A DNA stretch of 64,000 bases, taken from positions 868,001 through 932,000 of the forward strand of contig NZ_FNUC01000003.1 of the NCBI RefSeq assembly GCF_900106035.1. The letters are read 5' to 3'. Position 1 is the first letter of the stretch, and every line of letters starts with the position of its first letter. Under the pieces are notes generated by a model that searched no databases, was not told the DNA's origin, and saw only the letters and a program-made list of their open reading frames with translations. The translations under genes and the position numbers were made by a program. This DNA is from Jiangella alba (GTDB lineage Bacteria > Actinomycetota > Actinomycetes > Jiangellales > Jiangellaceae). Below, piece by piece: positions 9,570 through 18,723 of this stretch.

Positions 9570-10091
9570 TCAGCGGCCGCCCTCGGTGTACGCCGCATGC
9601 CAGCGGTTCTCGCGGCGATCCAGCGAGAAGGTCACCCGCTCGCCCAGCGCGACGAACTCGGCGGTGGTGGCGTTGGCGTCGTGGTGGCGCTGGTCGTAGG
9701 CGGACCGGACGTAGCTCGGGTACTCCGCGGGTATGCGGCGGTCGAAGTCGGGCAGCTTCTCGATGACGTCGGCCCAGATGTCCGGTCCGGTGTACGCGGC
9801 GAGCTGGCCGAGAATCGCCTCGGCCCGCTCGTGCGCGACGAGTTCCTCGACGGCCGGCGTCAGTTGCGCCGTCAGCCGGGCGGCGTGCTCGCGGTCGGAC
9901 AGCGCCTGGCCGCCCGCGGCGGGCCGCCAGGAGTCGAGCCGCTGCGAACTGTAGAGCCGTTCGCCCTCGATCACGCCGCCGCGCGGGCCGCGGACCAGCA
10001 GCACGCCGTCACCGGCATAGACGAGTGCGACGTGGGGATAGCCGTCTCGCAACTGCCGCACCAGCTCTTCGGTCACGACAGGGACGTCCAT
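9570..10091 (-). CDS. Hypothetical cytoplasmic protein
   Basis: 173 residues; not recognised. No signal peptide or membrane span. The first 50 residues (V-A-L-V-Y-A-G-D-G-V-L-L-V-R-G-P-R-G-G) look like a beta-rich module, the middle is charged and helical, and the end F-S-L-D-R-R-E-N-R-W-H-A-A-Y looks like another strand pair. It lies head to tail with the anthranilate synthase gene, 23 bases from its stop, so the two could share a transcript. Confidence 0.65.
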   Translation of the reverse strand: MDVPVVTEELVRQLRDGYPHVALVYAGDGVLLVRGPRGGVIEGERLYSSQRLDSWRPAAGGQALSDREHAARLTAQLTPAVEELVAHERAEAILGQLAAYTGPDIWADVIEKLPDFDRRIPAEYPSYVRSAYDQRHHDANATTAEFVALGERVTFSLDRRENRWHAAYTEGGR

Positions 10092-10114
10092 GTCCGGATC
10101 CTAGGCCAGGTCGG

Positions 10115-12013
10115 TCAGCCGCGGACCGCCCGCCCGCCGCGGACGGGCGCGAGCACGCCGGTCACCAGCTCGGCCAGCAGGTCGATGCCGTCCGCCGACA
10201 GGATCGATTCCAGGTGGAACTGCACCGACGCGAACCCGTCGCCCCGCAGCGCGAACACCTCGCCGGTCTCCGGGTGCGCCGCGACCTCAACGCCGGGCGG
10301 CTCGGCGCCGGCCGGCAGCCGGGCCGCGTAGGTGTTGTAGAACCCGACCCGGGTCTCGCGGCCGAACAGCGGCACCGGCCGCTGCGTGCCCTGATACGGC
10401 TGCGGCAGCGGCCCGAGCGGCAGCCCGACCAGCCCGGCCAGCACCTGGTGGCTCAGGCAGACGGCGAGCAGCGGGCGGTCGGCGTCCAGCCGGGCCCGGA
10501 CGACGTCGTGCAGCCGGGCGATGCGCGGGTCGTCGACGTCGCGCGGGTCGCCCGGACCGGGACCGGCCAGCAGCAGGTCGTACGCGGCGCCGTCGGCCGG
10601 GTCGACGGCGGACCAGCGGCGCACCTCCGCCCGCATGCCGAGCCGGCGCAGCAGGTGCGCCAGCATCGCCGTCCACCGGTCCTCGGCGTCGACGATCAGC
10701 ACCGACCGCCCGGCCAGTGCCGGCCGCTCGTCCTGCCCCTGCGGGCGCAGCCAGAACGGCGCCAGGGTGCGGTTGCGCGCGGTCAGCGCGGCGGCGACCT
10801 CGGGGTCGGCGGCGAACGACGGCGACGGCGCGCGGTCCGCGGCCGGGGCCGGTGCCGGGCCCGCGGCCCCTCCACCCGCCAGCACCCCCAGCGCCGTCAG
10901 CACGCCCGCCGCCTTCGCGTGCGTCTCCGCCACCTCGTGACCGGCGACGGAGTGCCGCACCAGCGTCGCGCCCACCGGCACCCGCACGGAACCGTCCGGC
11001 GCCAGATGGGCGGTCCGGATCAGGATCGGCGCGTCGACCGACAACCCGTCGTTGTCGCCCTCGATCAGCGCCGCCACGCCCGCGTAGTACCCCCGCCCAC
11101 CCACCTCATAGCGGGTGATGACCCTCGCCGCGTTCTCCAGCGGCGACCCCGTGACCGTCGGCGCGAACATGGTCTCGCGCAGCACGTCGCGCACGTCCAG
11201 CCGCGTCGTGCCCTCGAGCAGGTACTCGGTGTGCACGAGGTGGCGCATCTCCTTGAGGAACGGCCCGAGCACCCGTCCGCCGTCCTCGCAGACGGCGCTC
11301 ATCATCTTCAGTTCCTCGTCGACGACCATGAACAGTTCCTCGGTCTCCTTCGGGTCGGCGAGGAACCGCAGCAGGCCGCCGGTGGTCGCGCCGCCGGCCG
11401 GGACCCGGTGGGTGCCGCTGATCGGGTTCATCACGACGGTGCCGGCGTCGACGCTGACGTGGCGTTCGGGCGTCGCGCCGACCATCGTCACGTCGCCGGC
11501 GTGCACGGCGAACGTCCAGTAGGCGCCCGGTTCGCCGGTGAGCAGCCGGCCGAACAGCCGCAGCGCCGCGTGCGGCACCGACCCGGTCAGCCGGGCCAGG
11601 TAGTCGCGCCGGACGACGAAGTTCGCCCCGGCGCCGCGGCCGATCTCGTCGCGGATGACCCGGCCGACGATGTCGGCGTACTCGTCGTCGGCGACGTCGA
11701 AGCCGCCGGGCGTCACGTCGACGTCGCCGGCCACCGCGGCGAGCACCTCGTCCCGCGTCAGCGCGACCCGCGACCGCACCCGCAGGCAGCGCAGCGGCGC
11801 ACCGTCGTCGTGGCACTCGAAGCCGCGCTCGGACAGCTGACGGTACGGGATCAGCGCCAGCGTGGCCGCGCTCTCACCCCCGGGCAGCGGGATGTCCGCC
11901 AGCCGGTCGACGTCGACGACGTCACCGAGCAGCAGTTCGACGCCGGGACGGCCGGCCCGGGCGAGCAGCGCGAACGGCGGGGGAGCGGGGTCGTCGAGGA
12001 GCTCCTGCAGCAT
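10115..12013 (-). CDS. Fused anthranilate synthase, PhzE/TrpEG-like
   Basis: 632 residues in one chain. Residues about 1-400 are the chorismate-binding TrpE-type domain (N-P-I-S-G-T-H-R, then E-E-L-F-M-V-V-D-E-E-L-K-M-M and the G-S-P-L-E-N-A segment). Residues about 440-632 are a glutamine amidotransferase with L-A-G-P-G-P-G-D-P, nucleophile Cys in A-V-C-L-S-H-Q and the F-H-L-E-S histidine/glutamate. It makes anthranilate or 2-amino-2-deoxyisochorismate; sequence alone does not separate these. A tandem-Trp leader peptide upstream argues that tryptophan supply controls it. No other trp or phenazine genes are nearby. Confidence 0.9.
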   Translation of the reverse strand: MLQELLDDPAPPPFALLARAGRPGVELLLGDVVDVDRLADIPLPGGESAATLALIPYRQLSERGFECHDDGAPLRCLRVRSRVALTRDEVLAAVAGDVDVTPGGFDVADDEYADIVGRVIRDEIGRGAGANFVVRRDYLARLTGSVPHAALRLFGRLLTGEPGAYWTFAVHAGDVTMVGATPERHVSVDAGTVVMNPISGTHRVPAGGATTGGLLRFLADPKETEELFMVVDEELKMMSAVCEDGGRVLGPFLKEMRHLVHTEYLLEGTTRLDVRDVLRETMFAPTVTGSPLENAARVITRYEVGGRGYYAGVAALIEGDNDGLSVDAPILIRTAHLAPDGSVRVPVGATLVRHSVAGHEVAETHAKAAGVLTALGVLAGGGAAGPAPAPAADRAPSPSFAADPEVAAALTARNRTLAPFWLRPQGQDERPALAGRSVLIVDAEDRWTAMLAHLLRRLGMRAEVRRWSAVDPADGAAYDLLLAGPGPGDPRDVDDPRIARLHDVVRARLDADRPLLAVCLSHQVLAGLVGLPLGPLPQPYQGTQRPVPLFGRETRVGFYNTYAARLPAGAEPPGVEVAAHPETGEVFALRGDGFASVQFHLESILSADGIDLLAELVTGVLAPVRGGRAVRG

Positions 12014-12068
12014 GGGGGTTCCTTCCGGTCGAGCCTCGACCGGGGCGGAACGGGCCGCAAACGACGAC

Positions 12069-12134
12069 GACCGCCTCGGTGGAGGCGGTCGCTTGCGTGG
12101 GGTACGCGAAGGGGGAGGGCCGCCTAGGAGGCGG
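12069..12134 (-). promoter_or_regulatory. Trp attenuator of the anthranilate synthase gene
   Basis: Read on the minus strand: CCGCCT (12134-12129) pairs with AGGCGG (12125-12120) and contains the leader stop codon; then GACCGCCTC (12090-12082) pairs with GAGGCGGTC (12077-12069), followed by GTCGTCGTTTGC. The leader copy of CCGCCTCC duplicates the left arm of the terminator, so it could compete for the right arm: mutually exclusive pairing as in attenuation. Confidence 0.75.
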
Positions 12135-12165
12135 GCCACCACTGGCCGAGCACGGTCGCGTACAT
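12124..12165 (-). CDS. Tryptophan leader peptide
   Basis: Thirteen codons, MYATVLGQWWPAS then TAG, with tandem TGG codons at 12141-12136, six codons before the stop. The peptide ends 110 bases upstream of the anthranilate synthase start and is followed by the stem-loops described separately. Tandem Trp codons in a short ORF ahead of a chorismate-using enzyme are the signature of ribosome-mediated attenuation. Confidence 0.85.
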   Translation of the reverse strand: MYATVLGQWWPAS

Positions 12166-12181
12166 GCGCCAGACCCTAGCA

Positions 12182-13033
12182 TCACGGCGGCGGGGGCGGC
12201 GGCTGTTCGGGCACCGGCCGGGCGCCGTTGGTGTCGGCGGCGGCCGGCGGGACGGCCGGCGGCACCGCGGCCGGTGGCTCCGTCGCGTGCTCCAGGAAGC
12301 GCAGCAGCTCGACCGGGAACGGCAGGACGACCGTGGAGTTCTTCTCCGCGGCGACCTCGACGATGGTTTGCAGCAGCCGCAGCTGCAGCGCGGCCGGGGT
12401 CTCGGACATCGTGGACGCGGCCGAGGCGAGCTTGTGCGACGCCTGGAGCTCGCCGTCGGCGGTGATGATCCGCGACCGCCGCTCCCGCTCCGCCTCGGCC
12501 TGTCGTGACATCGAGCGCTTCATCGTCTCCGGCAGCGCGACGTCCTTGATCTCGACGCGGTCGATCTCGATGCCCCAGCCGACGGCCGGGCTGTCGATCA
12601 TCAACGCGAGGCCCTGGTTCAGCGACTCGCGGTTGGACAGCAGGTCGTCGAGCTCGCTCTTGCCGATGATCGAGCGCAGCGACGTCTGTGCCACCTGCGA
12701 CACGGCGAACTCGTAGTCCTGCACCTCGACGACGGCCTCGACCGGGTCGTGCACCCGAAAGTAGACGACGGCGTCGACGCGCACCGTGACGTTGTCGCGC
12801 GTGATGCCGTCCTGCGCGGGGATCGGCAGCGTGATGATCTGCACGTTGACCTTGCGCATCTGGTCGACGAACGGGGCGATCCACGCGAACCCCGGCTCGC
12901 GCGGCGGCCCGTGCACCTTGCCGAACCGGAACACGACGCCACGCTCGAACTGACGGACGACGCGGGCGCTCGCGGCGTACCCGATGAGGGCGATGATCAC
13001 CACGATGGTGAGGAGAGCGAATAGCGCACCCAT
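12182..13033 (-). CDS. SPFH/stomatin-like membrane protein (slipin type)
   Basis: 283 residues from ATG with AGGAGGT just upstream. One N-terminal membrane span (residues 2-22) is followed by the SPFH domain: R-Q-F-E-R-G-V-V-F-R-F-G-K, then D-G-I-T-R-D-N-V-T-V-R-V-D-A-V-V-Y-F and G-W-G-I-E-I-D-R-V-E-I-K-D-V. A helical region with A-E-A-E-R-E-R-R-S-R-I-I-T-A follows, and the tail is Pro-rich, ending in seven prolines. Slipins oligomerise on the membrane and are often encoded with NfeD proteins; none is seen here. Confidence 0.9.
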   Translation of the reverse strand: MGALFALLTIVVIIALIGYAASARVVRQFERGVVFRFGKVHGPPREPGFAWIAPFVDQMRKVNVQIITLPIPAQDGITRDNVTVRVDAVVYFRVHDPVEAVVEVQDYEFAVSQVAQTSLRSIIGKSELDDLLSNRESLNQGLALMIDSPAVGWGIEIDRVEIKDVALPETMKRSMSRQAEAERERRSRIITADGELQASHKLASAASTMSETPAALQLRLLQTIVEVAAEKNSTVVLPFPVELLRFLEHATEPPAAVPPAVPPAAADTNGARPVPEQPPPPPP

Positions 13034-13102
13034 GCTGACCTCCTCGTCAGCGGCCCTACACCTTCGAGCGTACGCCCGTTCGCCGACCGCTGCCGCCGGG
13101 CG

Positions 13103-13441
13103 GGGATGGTTGAGGGAAATGTGCCGCCAGGGCGACACCGGTCCCTCGACCATCGCGCGCGTTGCTCGCGGGCGGCAGCGGGATGGTTGGCGGTTGACTG
13201 GTGCTCTGGCCCCACCATTCCGCCAACCATCCCTGCATCCGGCTGGTTGGCGGGTGGTTGAGGTGTGCTGGTGCTCGGGTCTCCAATGCCAACCATCCCG
13301 TGCGCGTGGCGGGATGGTTGAGGGAAATGTGCGCCAGGGCGACACCGATCCCTCGACCATCGCGCGCGTTGTTCGCGGGCGGCAGCGGGATGGTTGGCGG
13401 TTGACTGGTGCTCTGGCCCCACCAAACCGCCAACCATCCCT
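13103..13441. repeat. Direct repeat pair built from two palindromes
   Basis: Two copies, 13103-13234 and 13311-13441, are nearly identical over about 130 bases. Each holds two inverted repeats: GATGGTTGAGGGA with TCCCTCGACCATC (one mismatch) and GGATGGTTGGCGG with CCGCCAACCATCC (perfect 13-base arms, at 13181-13193/13220-13232 and 13388-13400/13427-13439). A third, diverged copy of the second palindrome lies between them (13244-13300). This fills the 496-base gap between the SPFH gene and the TetR gene; no gene is seen in it. Confidence 0.9.
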
Positions 13442-13496
13442 CCGCCGCCGCGCTTCGCGGGGAGCGAACGGCGAGTGAAGCTCCGGAAATCCGCTT

Positions 13497-13516
13497 GTGA
13501 GTGAGTCCTCACTCAC
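13497..13516. promoter_or_regulatory. TetR operator
   Basis: GTGAGTGAG-TC-CTCACTCAC, perfect 9-base arms, ending 13 bases before the TetR gene start. Its position over the probable promoter fits autorepression and control of the exporter genes just downstream. Confidence 0.8.
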
Positions 13517-13529
13517 TTAGCATCGTGCC

Positions 13530-14135
13530 GTGGCCACCGAGACGCGCCGGGCTCGCGCAACGCCCATGTCGCCCGATCAGCGACGTGAGGCGATCATCGA
13601 GGCCACCCTGCCGCTGGTCTACGAGCACGGCTTCGCCGTCAGCACACGGCAGATCGCCGAGGCGGCCGGCATCGCCGAGGGCACCATCTTCCGGGTCTTC
13701 GACGACAAGGACACCCTGCTCAAGCAGGTCCTCGAGGCGGCCATCGACCCCAGCGACACCGAGCGGCGGCTGCGCGCCATCGGCACCGACGTGCCGCTGG
13801 AGCACCGGCTGCTGCTCGCGGCCGACATCCTGCACGAGCGGCTGACCAGCGTCTTCCAGCTCATGGTCGCCGTCGGCTTCAACCGGCCGCCGGGCGACGA
13901 CGGCCGGACGCAGCCGCCGCGGCATGCCGGCATCATGGCCGTCATCGCCGCGCTGGTCGAGCCCGACCGGCACCGGCTGCGGGTCTCGCCGGTCGAGGTG
14001 GCCCGGCGGTTGCGCATCCTCGCCTTCGCCGGCTTCCACCCGCTCATCAACGACCACGAGCCGATGACCCCGGCCGAGGTCGTCGACCTGCTGCTGCACG
14101 GCGTCTGCCTCGACGCGGGCGACCCCTCGCCCTGA
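13530..14135 (+). CDS. TetR-family repressor of the ABC exporter
   Basis: 201 residues from GTG. The N-terminal HTH is [18 protein letters not shown] then [19 protein letters not shown], with K-D-T-L-L-K closing the domain. The ligand domain is helical and not assigned to a known effector. It sits 62 bases upstream of two ABC exporter genes on the same strand, with a perfect operator in front, so it most likely represses their expression until a toxic compound binds. Confidence 0.92.
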   Translation: MATETRRARATPMSPDQRREAIIEATLPLVYEHGFAVSTRQIAEAAGIAEGTIFRVFDDKDTLLKQVLEAAIDPSDTERRLRAIGTDVPLEHRLLLAADILHERLTSVFQLMVAVGFNRPPGDDGRTQPPRHAGIMAVIAALVEPDRHRLRVSPVEVARRLRILAFAGFHPLINDHEPMTPAEVVDLLLHGVCLDAGDPSP

Positions 14136-14197
14136 CCCTCCGACCCGGGCACACGAAGCACACGTCACATCCGACAACTCCAGTTCGGAGCCGTTCC

Positions 14198-15931
14198 ATG
14201 CTCATCACCCTGCTGCGGACGTACCTGCGCCCGTACCGCCGCTGGCTCGCCGCCGTGGTCGTGCTGCAGTTCATCGGCACGCTGGCCTCGCTGTACCTGC
14301 CCAGCCTCAACGCCGACATCATCGACAACGGCATCGCCCGCGGCGACACCGGCTACATCGTCCGCACCGGCGGGTGGATGCTGGCGGCGACGGTGCTGCA
14401 GATCACCTGCACGGTCGGCGCGGTGTACTTCGGCGCGAAGACGGCGATGGCGTTCGGCCGCGACGTCCGGGCCGCGATCTTCCACCGGGTCGGCGAGTTC
14501 TCCGCCCGCGAGGTGGGCCGGTTCGGCGCGCCGTCGCTGATCACCCGCAACACCAACGACGTGCAGCAGGTCCAGATGCTGGTGCTGATGTCGTGCACGC
14601 TGCTGGTCACGGCGCCGATCATGGCCACCGGCGGCGTCATCATGGCGCTGCGCGAGGACGTCGGGCTGGCCTGGCTGTTGCTGGTCTGCGTCCCGGCGCT
14701 GATCCTCGGCATCGCACTGATCGTGCGCCGCATGGTGCCCGGCTTCCGGCTCATGCAGGAGCGCATCGACGGCGTCAACCGGGTCATGCGCGAGCAGATC
14801 ACCGGCATCCGGGTGGTCCGGGCGTTCGTCCGCGAGCGCTGGGAGCAGAGCCGGTTCGCCGTCGCCAACACCGCGCTCACCGACACCGCGCTCTACGTGG
14901 GCCGGCTGATGGCGCTGATGTTCCCGTGGGTCATGCTGATCTTCAACGTGTCCAGCGTGGCCGTGCTGTGGTTCGGCGCCGGCCGGGTCGACGACGGGCA
15001 GATGCAGATCGGCTCGCTGACGGCCTTCCTGACCTACCTCATCCAGATCCTGATGTCGGTCATGATGGCGACGTTCATGCTGGTCATGCTGCCGCGGGCG
15101 ACGGTGTGCGCCGAGCGCATCGGCGAGGTGCTCGACACCGAGTCGTCGGTGGTGCCGCCGGTCGACCCGGTCACGACGCTGCCGCGGCGGGTGTCGCTGG
15201 AACTGCGCGACGCCGAGTTCGCCTACCCGGGCGCCGAGTCGCCGGTGCTGCGCGACATCACGTTCACCGTCGAGCCGGGAAGCACGACCGCCGTCGTCGG
15301 CAGCACCGGCTCGGGCAAGACCACGCTGGTCAGCCTGGTGCCGCGGCTGATCGACGTCACCGCCGGCCAGGTGCTCGTCGGCGGTGTCGACGTCCGCCGG
15401 CTCGACCCGGAGGCGCTGCGCGAGCGGATCGGGCTGGTGCCGCAGAAGGCGTACCTGTTCTCCGGGACGGTCGCCAGCAACCTGCGCTACGGCAACCCCG
15501 ACGCCACCGACGACGAGCTGTGGGAGGCGCTGCGCATCGCGCAGGCCGCCGACTTCGTCGAGGAGATGCCGGAACGGCTGGACGCGCCGATCGCGCAGGG
15601 CGGCACCAACGTGTCCGGCGGGCAGCGGCAGCGCCTCGCGATCGCCCGCGCGCTGGTCCGCCGGCCCGACATCTACCTGTTCGACGACTCCTTCTCGGCG
15701 CTCGACCTCGCCACCGACGCCCGGCTGCGGGCGGCGCTGCGTCCGCACACCACGAACGCGGCGGTGGTCATCGTCGCGCAACGGATCTCCACCGTCATCG
15801 ACGCCGACCAGATCGTCGTGCTCGACGACGGCGCGGTCGTCGGGCTCGGCACGCACGCCGAGCTGATCGAGACCTGCCCGACCTACGCCGAGATCGTCGA
15901 GTCCCAGCTGACCGCGGAGGAGGCCGCATGA
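14198..15931 (+). CDS. ABC exporter subunit with degenerate Walker B
   Basis: 577 residues. Six membrane helices in residues about 15-310, then an ATPase domain. Walker A is G-S-T-G-S-G-K-T at 368-375 and the signature N-V-S-G-G-Q is at 471-476. Walker B reads Y-L-F-D-D at 493-497, with Asp497 where the catalytic Glu normally stands. This makes its own ATP site weak or inactive, the pattern of heterodimeric exporters such as TM287/288 and BmrCD. It overlaps the partner gene by four bases. Confidence 0.93.
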   Translation: MLITLLRTYLRPYRRWLAAVVVLQFIGTLASLYLPSLNADIIDNGIARGDTGYIVRTGGWMLAATVLQITCTVGAVYFGAKTAMAFGRDVRAAIFHRVGEFSAREVGRFGAPSLITRNTNDVQQVQMLVLMSCTLLVTAPIMATGGVIMALREDVGLAWLLLVCVPALILGIALIVRRMVPGFRLMQERIDGVNRVMREQITGIRVVRAFVRERWEQSRFAVANTALTDTALYVGRLMALMFPWVMLIFNVSSVAVLWFGAGRVDDGQMQIGSLTAFLTYLIQILMSVMMATFMLVMLPRATVCAERIGEVLDTESSVVPPVDPVTTLPRRVSLELRDAEFAYPGAESPVLRDITFTVEPGSTTAVVGSTGSGKTTLVSLVPRLIDVTAGQVLVGGVDVRRLDPEALRERIGLVPQKAYLFSGTVASNLRYGNPDATDDELWEALRIAQAADFVEEMPERLDAPIAQGGTNVSGGQRQRLAIARALVRRPDIYLFDDSFSALDLATDARLRAALRPHTTNAAVVIVAQRISTVIDADQIVVLDDGAVVGLGTHAELIETCPTYAEIVESQLTAEEAA

Positions 15932-17910
15932 GCGCGTCCAGGTCCACGACGACGACCGCGCCCGCGCGGCCGACGGGCGGCCGTCCCGGCGGCGGCCCGC
16001 CCGGCATGGCCGCGATGGCCGGCCCGCCGCAGAAGGCGCTGAACTTCGGCCCGTCGGCGAAGCGGCTGATCGGCCGGCTGCGGCCGGAACGGGCCGGCGT
16101 CGCGGTGGTGCTCGTGCTGGCCGTGGTCAGCGTCGCGCTCAACGCCATCGGCCCGCGGCTGCTCGGGCACGGCACCGACCTCATCTTCCAGGGCGTCATC
16201 GGCCGGCAGCTGCCCGCGGGCGTCAGCAAGGAACAGGCGGTCGAGGGCCTGCGCGCCGGCGGCCAGGACACCTTCGCCGACATGCTCGCGCACATGGACG
16301 TCGTGCCCGGCCAGGGCGTCGACTTCGACGCGCTGCGGACGGTGCTGCTGGGCGTGCTGGCGCTGTACGTGGGCGCGTCGCTGTTCATGTGGCTGCAGGC
16401 GTACCTGCTCAACACCATCGTGCAGCGGACGGTGTTCCGGCTGCGCTCCGACGTCGAGGACAAGATCCACCGGCTGCCGCTGAAGTACTTCGACGCCAAC
16501 GCCCGCGGCGACGTGCTCAGCCGCGTCACCAACGACATCGACAACGTGTCGCAGAGCCTGCAGCAGACCATGAGCCAGCTGCTGAACTCGCTGCTCACCG
16601 TCATCGGCGTGCTGGTGATGATGTTCTGGATCTCGCCGGTGCTGGCGCTGATCGCGCTGGCGACGATCCCGCTGTCGCTGCTGGTGACGGCGCTCGTCGC
16701 GAAGCGGTCGCAGAAGCAGTTCGTCGCGCAGTGGGCGCACACCGGCGCGCTGAACGGGCAGATCGAGGAGGCCTACACCGGCCACGCGCTGGTCAAGGTG
16801 TTCGGCCGGCAGCGCGAGGTGGAGCAGTCGTTCGCCGGCAAGAACGAGGAGCTGTACCAGGCCAGCTTCGGCGCCCAGTTCGTGTCCGGGCTGATCATGC
16901 CGGCGATGTTCTTCCTCGGGAACCTCAACTACGTCGCCATCGCCGTCGTCGGCGGCCTGCGGGTCGCGTCCGGGTCGATGAGCCTCGGCGAGGTGCAGGC
17001 GTTCGTCCAGTACACCCGTCAGTTCACCCAGCCGCTCACCCAGCTGGCGTCGATGGCGAACCTGCTGCAGTCCGGCGTCGCGTCGGCGGAGCGGGTGTTC
17101 GAGCTGCTGGACGAGCCCGAGCAGGTGCCCGACCCGGCCACGCCGGCGACGCTGGGCGGCCCGGCCCGCGGGCGGGTCGAGTTCGAGCACGTCACGTTCA
17201 GCTACGACCCGGACCAGCCGCTGATCGAGGACCTCTCGCTGGTGGCCGAGCCGGGCCGCACGGTGGCGATCGTCGGCCCGACCGGCGCCGGCAAGACCAC
17301 GCTGGTCAACCTGATCATGCGGTTCTACGAGCTGCAGGGCGGGCGCATCACCATCGACGGCCGCGACATCGCCGACCTCAGCCGCGACGAGCTGCGCTCC
17401 AACATCGGCATGGTGCTGCAGGACACCTGGCTGTTCGGCGGCACCATCCGCGAGAACCTCGCCTACGGCGACCCGTCGGCGCCGGAGTCGCGGATCCGGG
17501 CGGCGGCCGAGGCCACCTACGTCGACCGGTTCGTGCACTCGCTGCCCGACGGCTACGACACCGTCATCGACGAGGAGGGCGACAACATCAGCGCCGGTGA
17601 GAAGCAACTGCTCACCATCGCGCGGGCGTTCCTCGCCGACCCGTCCATCCTCATCCTCGACGAGGCGACGTCGTCGGTCGACACCCGCACCGAGGTGCTC
17701 GTCCAGCACGCCATGGCGGCGCTGCGCAGCGACCGCACCAGCTTCGTCATCGCGCACCGCCTCTCGACCATCCGCGACGCCGACCTCATCCTCGTCATGC
17801 GCGACGGCGCCATCGTCGAACAGGGCTCGCATGCCGAACTGCTGGAGCGTCGCGGAGCATACTTCGACCTGTACAACAGCCAGTTCGCGCTGCCGGCCGT
17901 CGACGAGTAG
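15928..17910 (+). CDS. ABC exporter subunit with degenerate signature motif
   Basis: 660 residues. An extended Pro/Gly-rich cytoplasmic N-terminus (residues 1-50) precedes six helices with a long first loop between about 85 and 130, then the ATPase domain. Walker A is G-P-T-G-A-G-K-T at 450-457, Walker B has the catalytic E579 in I-L-D-E-A. The signature motif is N-I-S-A-G-E instead of the LSGGQ type at 553-558. This change is the exact complement of the partner's missing glutamate, so the pair forms one working and one degenerate ATP site. Confidence 0.93.
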   Translation: MSASRSTTTTAPARPTGGRPGGGPPGMAAMAGPPQKALNFGPSAKRLIGRLRPERAGVAVVLVLAVVSVALNAIGPRLLGHGTDLIFQGVIGRQLPAGVSKEQAVEGLRAGGQDTFADMLAHMDVVPGQGVDFDALRTVLLGVLALYVGASLFMWLQAYLLNTIVQRTVFRLRSDVEDKIHRLPLKYFDANARGDVLSRVTNDIDNVSQSLQQTMSQLLNSLLTVIGVLVMMFWISPVLALIALATIPLSLLVTALVAKRSQKQFVAQWAHTGALNGQIEEAYTGHALVKVFGRQREVEQSFAGKNEELYQASFGAQFVSGLIMPAMFFLGNLNYVAIAVVGGLRVASGSMSLGEVQAFVQYTRQFTQPLTQLASMANLLQSGVASAERVFELLDEPEQVPDPATPATLGGPARGRVEFEHVTFSYDPDQPLIEDLSLVAEPGRTVAIVGPTGAGKTTLVNLIMRFYELQGGRITIDGRDIADLSRDELRSNIGMVLQDTWLFGGTIRENLAYGDPSAPESRIRAAAEATYVDRFVHSLPDGYDTVIDEEGDNISAGEKQLLTIARAFLADPSILILDEATSSVDTRTEVLVQHAMAALRSDRTSFVIAHRLSTIRDADLILVMRDGAIVEQGSHAELLERRGAYFDLYNSQFALPAVDE

Positions 17911-17919
17911 GGGGACACC

Positions 17920-18723
17920 GTGGCGAAGAAGGACGAGCGGCTTCCGAAGAAGATCTACGAGAAGGAGCTGTTCCGGCTGCAGGCGCAGCTGGTGACGTTG
18001 CAGGAGTGGGTCCGCCAGGAGGGCGCCCGCGTCGTCGTGGTGTTCGAGGGGCGCGACGCGGCCGGGAAGGGCAGCACCATCAAGCGGGTCACGCAGTACC
18101 TCAATCCCCGCATCGCCCGCATCGCCGCCCTGCCGGCGCCGACCGAGCGGCAGCGCGGCCAGTGGTACTTCCAGCGCTACGTCGAGCACCTGCCCGCCGC
18201 CGGCGAGATCGTCCTGTTCGACCGGAGCTGGTACAACCGCGCCGGCGTCGAGCGGGTCATGGGCTTCTGCACGAAGGAGGAGTACCAGCGCTTCCTCAAC
18301 CAGGCCCCGACGTTCGAGCGGATGCTGGTCGAGGACGGCGTCCTGCTGCGCAAGTACTGGTTCTCCGTCAGCGACGCGGAGCAGGAACGCCGGTTCCGGT
18401 CGCGGCTGGAGGACCCGATGCGCCGGTGGAAGCTGTCGCCGATGGACCTCGAGTCGATCAGCCGCTGGGAGGACTACTCGCGCGCGAAGGACGACATGTT
18501 CGTGCACACGGACATCCCGGAGGCCCCGTGGTACGTGGTCGAGAGCGAGGACAAGCGGGCGGCGCGCATCAACATGATCGCCCACCTGATCTCGACCATC
18601 CCATACCACGAGGTGCAGCGGCGGCCGCTGGAGCTGCCGCCGCGGCCGGCCGCCAAGGGGTACGAGCGGCCGCCGCGGGAGCTGCAGACCTACGTGCCGG
18701 ACCACGCCGCCTCGCTCAGCTGA
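17920..18723 (+). CDS. ppk2: Polyphosphate kinase 2
   Basis: 267 residues from GTG, ten bases after the exporter stop. Single-domain PPK2: Walker A G-R-D-A-A-G-K-G-S near residue 48, the lid and R-Q-R-G-Q-W-Y-F-Q-R-Y region, and Walker B F-D-R-S-W-Y-N-R near 103. It transfers phosphate between polyphosphate and nucleoside di- or monophosphates. Its 3' end overlaps by eight bases the end of the convergent ankyrin gene. Link to the exporter may only be positional. Confidence 0.93.
   Translation: MAKKDERLPKKIYEKELFRLQAQLVTLQEWVRQEGARVVVVFEGRDAAGKGSTIKRVTQYLNPRIARIAALPAPTERQRGQWYFQRYVEHLPAAGEIVLFDRSWYNRAGVERVMGFCTKEEYQRFLNQAPTFERMLVEDGVLLRKYWFSVSDAEQERRFRSRLEDPMRRWKLSPMDLESISRWEDYSRAKDDMFVHTDIPEAPWYVVESEDKRAARINMIAHLISTIPYHEVQRRPLELPPRPAAKGYERPPRELQTYVPDHAASLS

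Noticed and set aside
13103..13441. CRISPR-like array
   Set aside because: Only two or three copies, no uniform repeat-spacer pattern, no cas genes.
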